A DNA stretch of 35,757 nt from positions 1-35,757 of the forward strand of contig JAMPXZ010000007.1 in assembly GCA_023700925.1 (NCBI GenBank), written 5' to 3'. The position numbers were made by a program, and so were the translations under genes. The notes beneath the pieces were generated by a model. That model made no database searches, had not been told where the DNA came from, and worked only from the letters and a program-made list of their open reading frames with translations. Source of the stretch: Oligoflexia bacterium. Lineage in GTDB: Bacteria > Bdellovibrionota > UBA1018. Below are positions 32,485 through 35,757 of the stretch, piece after piece; the stretch's first letter is position 1, and every line of letters begins with the position of its first letter.

Positions 32485-33777
32485 ATGACGAAGCAAGACG
32501 AAACCCCTCAAACCGATTTTTCGCAGCTCCACTTCCTGGTCGTGGATGACGACGCGGACAGCCTCGCGACGATCGTCGAGTACCTTCAGTCGATGGGGGC
32601 CGGGAAGATCACCCGTTCCCGCGACGGCGCCGAGGCGATCCGCCTGCTGGAACGCGATCCCACGATCAACTTCGTGGTGTCGGACTGGGACATGCCCCTG
32701 ATGAACGGCATCTCCCTGCTGCAACGGGTCCGGTCACACCCGGCCCGCGCGCATATCCCTTTCATGATCGTCACGAGCCCGATCTCCCACGAATCGGAGA
32801 AGATCATCGTCGCCGCCGAGAGCATGGTGGACGCGTACCTCATCAAACCGTTCCGAGGCGAGGTTCTCAAGGAGAAGATCGACAAGGTTCTGTCCGCCGC
32901 CGTGCACGGGCCGCAGAAGGAGGTCGTCGTGATCGACGACGATCCGGACGCGCGCGAAATGGTGACGGAGTACCTTTCGGAGATGGGCTTCCGCGAGATC
33001 CGGGCGGTCGCCGACGGGAAGGTGGCGCTGGATTACCTTTCGAAAAACGCTTCGAAGATCGGGCTCATCATCTCGGACTGGGAGATGCCCGAAATGAGCG
33101 GCATGGATCTGCTTCAGGCCTGCAAGAACGCCAAGGCGCTCGCGGAGGTCCCCTTCCTGATGATCACCAGCCAGACCTCGCTCGAGCGGATCAAGGTGCT
33201 TCAGGCGGCCCGGGCAAGCGTCGACCAGTACCTGCTCAAGCCCTTCCGCGGCGATGAGCTCCGGTCACGGGTCGAGACGTTGCTGGAGCGCAACCGGGTG
33301 CGTGGCGAGGTTCGCCAGCTCACCCTGGATGGCCTGCGGGATCTGGAGCGGGGTTACCACAAGCCCGCGACGGAGAAGCTCGAGGCGGCGCTCAAGCTCG
33401 ATCCCGAGCACGATCTCGCCCTTCGGGGAATGGGGGATCTTCTCTCGAAGACCAAGGGCGTCGAGTCCGCGCTGCCGTATTACAAGAAGGCGCTCGAGTC
33501 CAATCCCAACAGCCCGAACGGCTACCTGCGGCTCGCGGCGGCCTACGAGCAGATCGGCTGGCTCGACCGGGCGATCCAGCTGCTCCAGATCGGCGTTCGC
33601 CAGATCGGGTTCCGTGCGGATCTGCACTATTCCCTAGGGCGCCTCTACAACAAGAAAGGCTATCTCCCGTTCGCGAAGTCCGAGTTCGAGCGCGCGATCG
33701 AGATCCAGCCCGACCATGCCGAAGCGAGGGCGATGCTGATGCTGATCGAGGAAGAGTTGGCCGGCAAGCCCAAATGA
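32485..33777 (+). CDS. Tandem receiver protein with TPR tail (REC-REC-TPR)
   Basis: 430 residues. REC1 about 14-135 (VVDDDADSL, Asp67 in VVSDWDMPLMNG, Lys121 in IKPF). REC2 about 146-268 (VIDDDPDARE, Asp198 in IISDWEMPEMSG, Lys252 in LKPF). Both receivers keep the acidic triad and Lys and are similar enough to have come from a duplication. Residues about 280-425 form four TPR-like hairpins (EKLEAALKLDPEHDLALRGM, YYKKALESNPNSPNGYLRLA, FAKSEFERAIEIQPDHAEAR). No output enzyme: the protein should act by binding a partner when phosphorylated. It begins 9 bases after the previous gene. Confidence 0.92.
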   Translation: MTKQDETPQTDFSQLHFLVVDDDADSLATIVEYLQSMGAGKITRSRDGAEAIRLLERDPTINFVVSDWDMPLMNGISLLQRVRSHPARAHIPFMIVTSPISHESEKIIVAAESMVDAYLIKPFRGEVLKEKIDKVLSAAVHGPQKEVVVIDDDPDAREMVTEYLSEMGFREIRAVADGKVALDYLSKNASKIGLIISDWEMPEMSGMDLLQACKNAKALAEVPFLMITSQTSLERIKVLQAARASVDQYLLKPFRGDELRSRVETLLERNRVRGEVRQLTLDGLRDLERGYHKPATEKLEAALKLDPEHDLALRGMGDLLSKTKGVESALPYYKKALESNPNSPNGYLRLAAAYEQIGWLDRAIQLLQIGVRQIGFRADLHYSLGRLYNKKGYLPFAKSEFERAIEIQPDHAEARAMLMLIEEELAGKPK

Positions 33778-33790
33778 ACAGGAGAGCCTC

Positions 33791-34726
33791 ATGGCCCGCG
33801 TACTGGTAGTGGATGACGACAAGGACAATGTGGAGCTGATCGGCCAGTTCCTCGCCCAGGAGGGGCATAGCATCCAGAACGCGTCGGATGCCGAGGGCGC
33901 GATGCACCGGGTCCGCGCGTGGAAACCCCATCTGCTGGTCCTCGACGTGAACCTCGGCGGTTCCTCCGGGCTGGACCTGATTTCCAAGATCCGCGCGGCG
34001 AGCCCTGACAGCTACGTATCGGTGGTTCTCGTCTCGGCGAACAACATGCTCGATGACGTGATGCGCGGCCTGGCCGCCGGAGCGGACGACTACCTGACCA
34101 AGCCTTTCCGCGCGCAGGAACTCGCCGCTCGCGTGCGCACCATGCTCAAGCTCAAGGAGGTCCAGGACTCTCTCCGGCGCGCCAACCACCGCATCGAGGA
34201 GCTGACCTCCCTGGACCCGGTAACCGGGTTGCTCGGCTTCCAGAGCTTTTATCGCAAGGCCGAGGAAGAGATCCTGCGGGCCCGGCGCTTCCGAAAGCCG
34301 GTTTCCCTGCTGGCGATCGACCTGGATGGCTTTGCCGAGGTGAACCGCGTCTCGGGATTCCCTTTCGGCAACTTCGTGCTTCGGGAGATGGGCAAGCGAA
34401 TCAGGTCCTGCGTCAGATCCATGGACTTCGTGGGACACGTGGCGGGGGACGAGTTTCTCGTGCTTCTGGTGGAAACTGACCTCGCGACGGCGGAGTACCT
34501 CGCCGAGAGGATTCGGGACTCGATCCGCTCGGCGCCCTGTCAGCTCGAGGGGGATCAGAAAAACGGCAGGCAGGTCGCTCAGTTGACATGCTCGGTCGGG
34601 GTTGCCGGGGTCCTCTATGAGCAGGAACAGCAGGGAATCCACGAGCTCCTGCGTTCCGGGCTCGAGGCCGTCCACTCGGCCAAGCAGGGGGGCCGGGACC
34701 GGGTCGAGGTGTATTCCTACGCCTGA
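33791..34726 (+). CDS. REC-GGDEF response regulator with degenerate substrate pocket
   Basis: 311 residues with AGGAG before the start. REC 1-120: DDD at 8-10, Asp52, Lys104. GGDEF domain about 138-311: metal-binding DLDGF (Asp177), but the usual F-K-x-x-N-D becomes FAEVNR and the G-H-x-x-G-D becomes GFPFGN, and the signature is AGDEF (218-222). The inhibitory site RxxD (RSMD, 209-212) sits exactly five residues before it and is intact. The domain may still make cyclic di-GMP, as AGDEF versions can, or may only bind it. The protein is the probable output of the upstream relay. Confidence 0.88.
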   Translation: MARVLVVDDDKDNVELIGQFLAQEGHSIQNASDAEGAMHRVRAWKPHLLVLDVNLGGSSGLDLISKIRAASPDSYVSVVLVSANNMLDDVMRGLAAGADDYLTKPFRAQELAARVRTMLKLKEVQDSLRRANHRIEELTSLDPVTGLLGFQSFYRKAEEEILRARRFRKPVSLLAIDLDGFAEVNRVSGFPFGNFVLREMGKRIRSCVRSMDFVGHVAGDEFLVLLVETDLATAEYLAERIRDSIRSAPCQLEGDQKNGRQVAQLTCSVGVAGVLYEQEQQGIHELLRSGLEAVHSAKQGGRDRVEVYSYA

Positions 34727-34763
34727 GGTTGAGGCTTGAGCCGGGTTGTGCGAGAAGAGGGAG

Positions 34764-35757
34764 ATGGTCGAGAATTTGAGCCTGACAGACCCTCCTTCGG
34801 CGACGACTCAGCCGTTGGATGTGCGTGAACGCCAGAAGCGCCGGCGCGAGCTCATCGCGATCGCGCTGCTCGCCATTCTCTTTGTCGTTCTCGGCATAGC
34901 CGAATTCCGCCTGACCCGGCTTTCGACCACCCTTCCGTTCGTCAACTCCATCTTTTTCTTCGGTCTGCTCAACATCAACATCATCCTGCTGATCGCGATG
35001 GTCTGGCTCGTCGCGCGAAACATCGGCAAGCTCTTCATCGAGCGGCGGCGCAAGGTCCTGGGCTCGCGCCTCAAGACGAAGCTGGTGATGGCGTTCCTCT
35101 CGTTCTCCATCATCCCGACCCTGGTTCTTTTCCTGATTTCAGCGCTCTACATCAACTCGAGCTTCGACAAATGGTTTTCGCTGAAGATCCAGAATACGCT
35201 CCAGGCCTCGCTGGAGATCACGCGGACCTACTATCGCAATACCGAGCAGACGGCGATGCACTTTGCCGAGCATCTCGCCAACGGGATCGGCAAGCGATTG
35301 ACCGCAGGCACGGATGAGGCGGCCGACGCCAAGGCGGATCAGCGCTGGATCAGCTCTTTTCTCACGTCTCAGCGGGAGCTGCTCGCGCTGGACGCGGTTG
35401 AATTCTACGCGGATCCCCTCGAGGAGCGGTTCTTGGATCGACGGGAACGCAAACCGGCGCGCGCGCTCGACGAGACCGACGCCGCGCCAGTGGGCGAACC
35501 CCCGCCTCCGCCGACGGCTCCCGCCTTTTTCCCCCGTTTGCCCCTGGATAAGCTTTCAGCCGCCTTCGCCGGCGAGCGCGTTCCCATTATCCAGCACATC
35601 GGCGCGGGTGATCTGATTCGCTGCCTGGTGCCGGTGCGCGCCGGCGCCAATCGCGGTGACCGGGTACTCGGCGTCGTGGTCGTGAATGCCTATATTCCGG
35701 TGAGCCTCGTCAACAAGGTTGACGAGATCGCCAGCGTTTTCGACGATTACAAGGACA
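34764..35757 (+). CDS. NtrY-like membrane sensor kinase, N-terminal part (runs off the window)
   Basis: The frame is open from ATG 34764 to the end of the window (331 residues visible, no stop). It starts with a basic cytoplasmic stretch (RERQKRRREL), then TM segments at about 30-46, 57-80 (FFFGLLNINIILLIAMVWLVA) and 108-130 (LVMAFLSFSIIPTLVLFLIS). It continues LYINSSFDKWFSLKIQNTLQ, the membrane-sensor pattern of NtrY kinases, and a long periplasmic region with a Pro-rich insert (GEPPPPPTAPAFF). The catalytic part would lie beyond 35757. It is 37 bases after the REC-GGDEF gene on the same strand, so it may share the transcript. Partial. Confidence 0.85.
   Translation, partial: MVENLSLTDPPSATTQPLDVRERQKRRRELIAIALLAILFVVLGIAEFRLTRLSTTLPFVNSIFFFGLLNINIILLIAMVWLVARNIGKLFIERRRKVLGSRLKTKLVMAFLSFSIIPTLVLFLISALYINSSFDKWFSLKIQNTLQASLEITRTYYRNTEQTAMHFAEHLANGIGKRLTAGTDEAADAKADQRWISSFLTSQRELLALDAVEFYADPLEERFLDRRERKPARALDETDAAPVGEPPPPPTAPAFFPRLPLDKLSAAFAGERVPIIQHIGAGDLIRCLVPVRAGANRGDRVLGVVVVNAYIPVSLVNKVDEIASVFDDYKD

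Overview
The window is a GC-rich stretch of bacterial chromosome, densely coded on both strands. Signal peptides, a lipobox protein, a FecR-like anchored protein, an LplT-PlsC membrane protein and an NtrY-type kinase point to a Gram-negative cell. The many small secreted proteins of unknown family and the chain of REC/kinase genes would fit a Bdellovibrionota or other former-deltaproteobacterial lineage. That placement is inference from gene style; there is no rRNA here to settle it.

Left part (1-13 kb) is accessory in character. It opens with tRNA-Ala(CGC), followed by a C-terminal remnant of an ISL3-like transposase in AT-richer DNA. Next come a lipoprotein with a choice-of-anchor-A-like domain and a 24-bp minisatellite encoding a Pro/Thr stalk, a frameshifted secreted protein with three internal repeats, a small secreted protein, a BPL_N/amidotransferase-like protein and a GufA-type ZIP transporter. 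A minus-strand block of four genes forms two tandem HEPN/nucleotidyltransferase modules (type VII toxin-antitoxin class). After it lie a secreted metzincin-type protease, a TPR protein with a C-terminal helix-turn-helix, small exported proteins, an exported Gly-Pro-Leu repeat protein and a membrane-anchored rhodanese behind a perfect palindrome.

Middle part (13-24 kb) is mostly housekeeping: a methyltransferase, RNase HI (single-base frameshift), an LplT-PlsC fusion, a D-2-hydroxyglutarate-dehydrogenase-type flavoenzyme facing SerA (likely serine synthesis with 2-hydroxyglutarate recycling), RsgA, an alpha/beta hydrolase, an acyl-CoA dehydrogenase and an RsmB-like rRNA methyltransferase.

Right part (24-35.8 kb) holds a 24-residue lysine-rich peptide gene with its own promoter, ribosome binding site and terminator, then a minus-strand pair (glycine-rich surface protein and a FecR-domain protein with a beta-rich C-terminus). 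Head-to-head with that pair is a five-gene signalling operon: sensor kinase, REC-kinase hybrid, REC-REC-TPR, REC-GGDEF (degenerate) and an NtrY-like kinase that runs off the window. The two operons share almost no intergenic DNA; each candidate promoter lies at or inside the first codons of the opposite gene. The best candidates for something undescribed are this phosphorelay with its FecR neighbour, the lysine-rich peptide gene, and the doubled HEPN/MNT locus.
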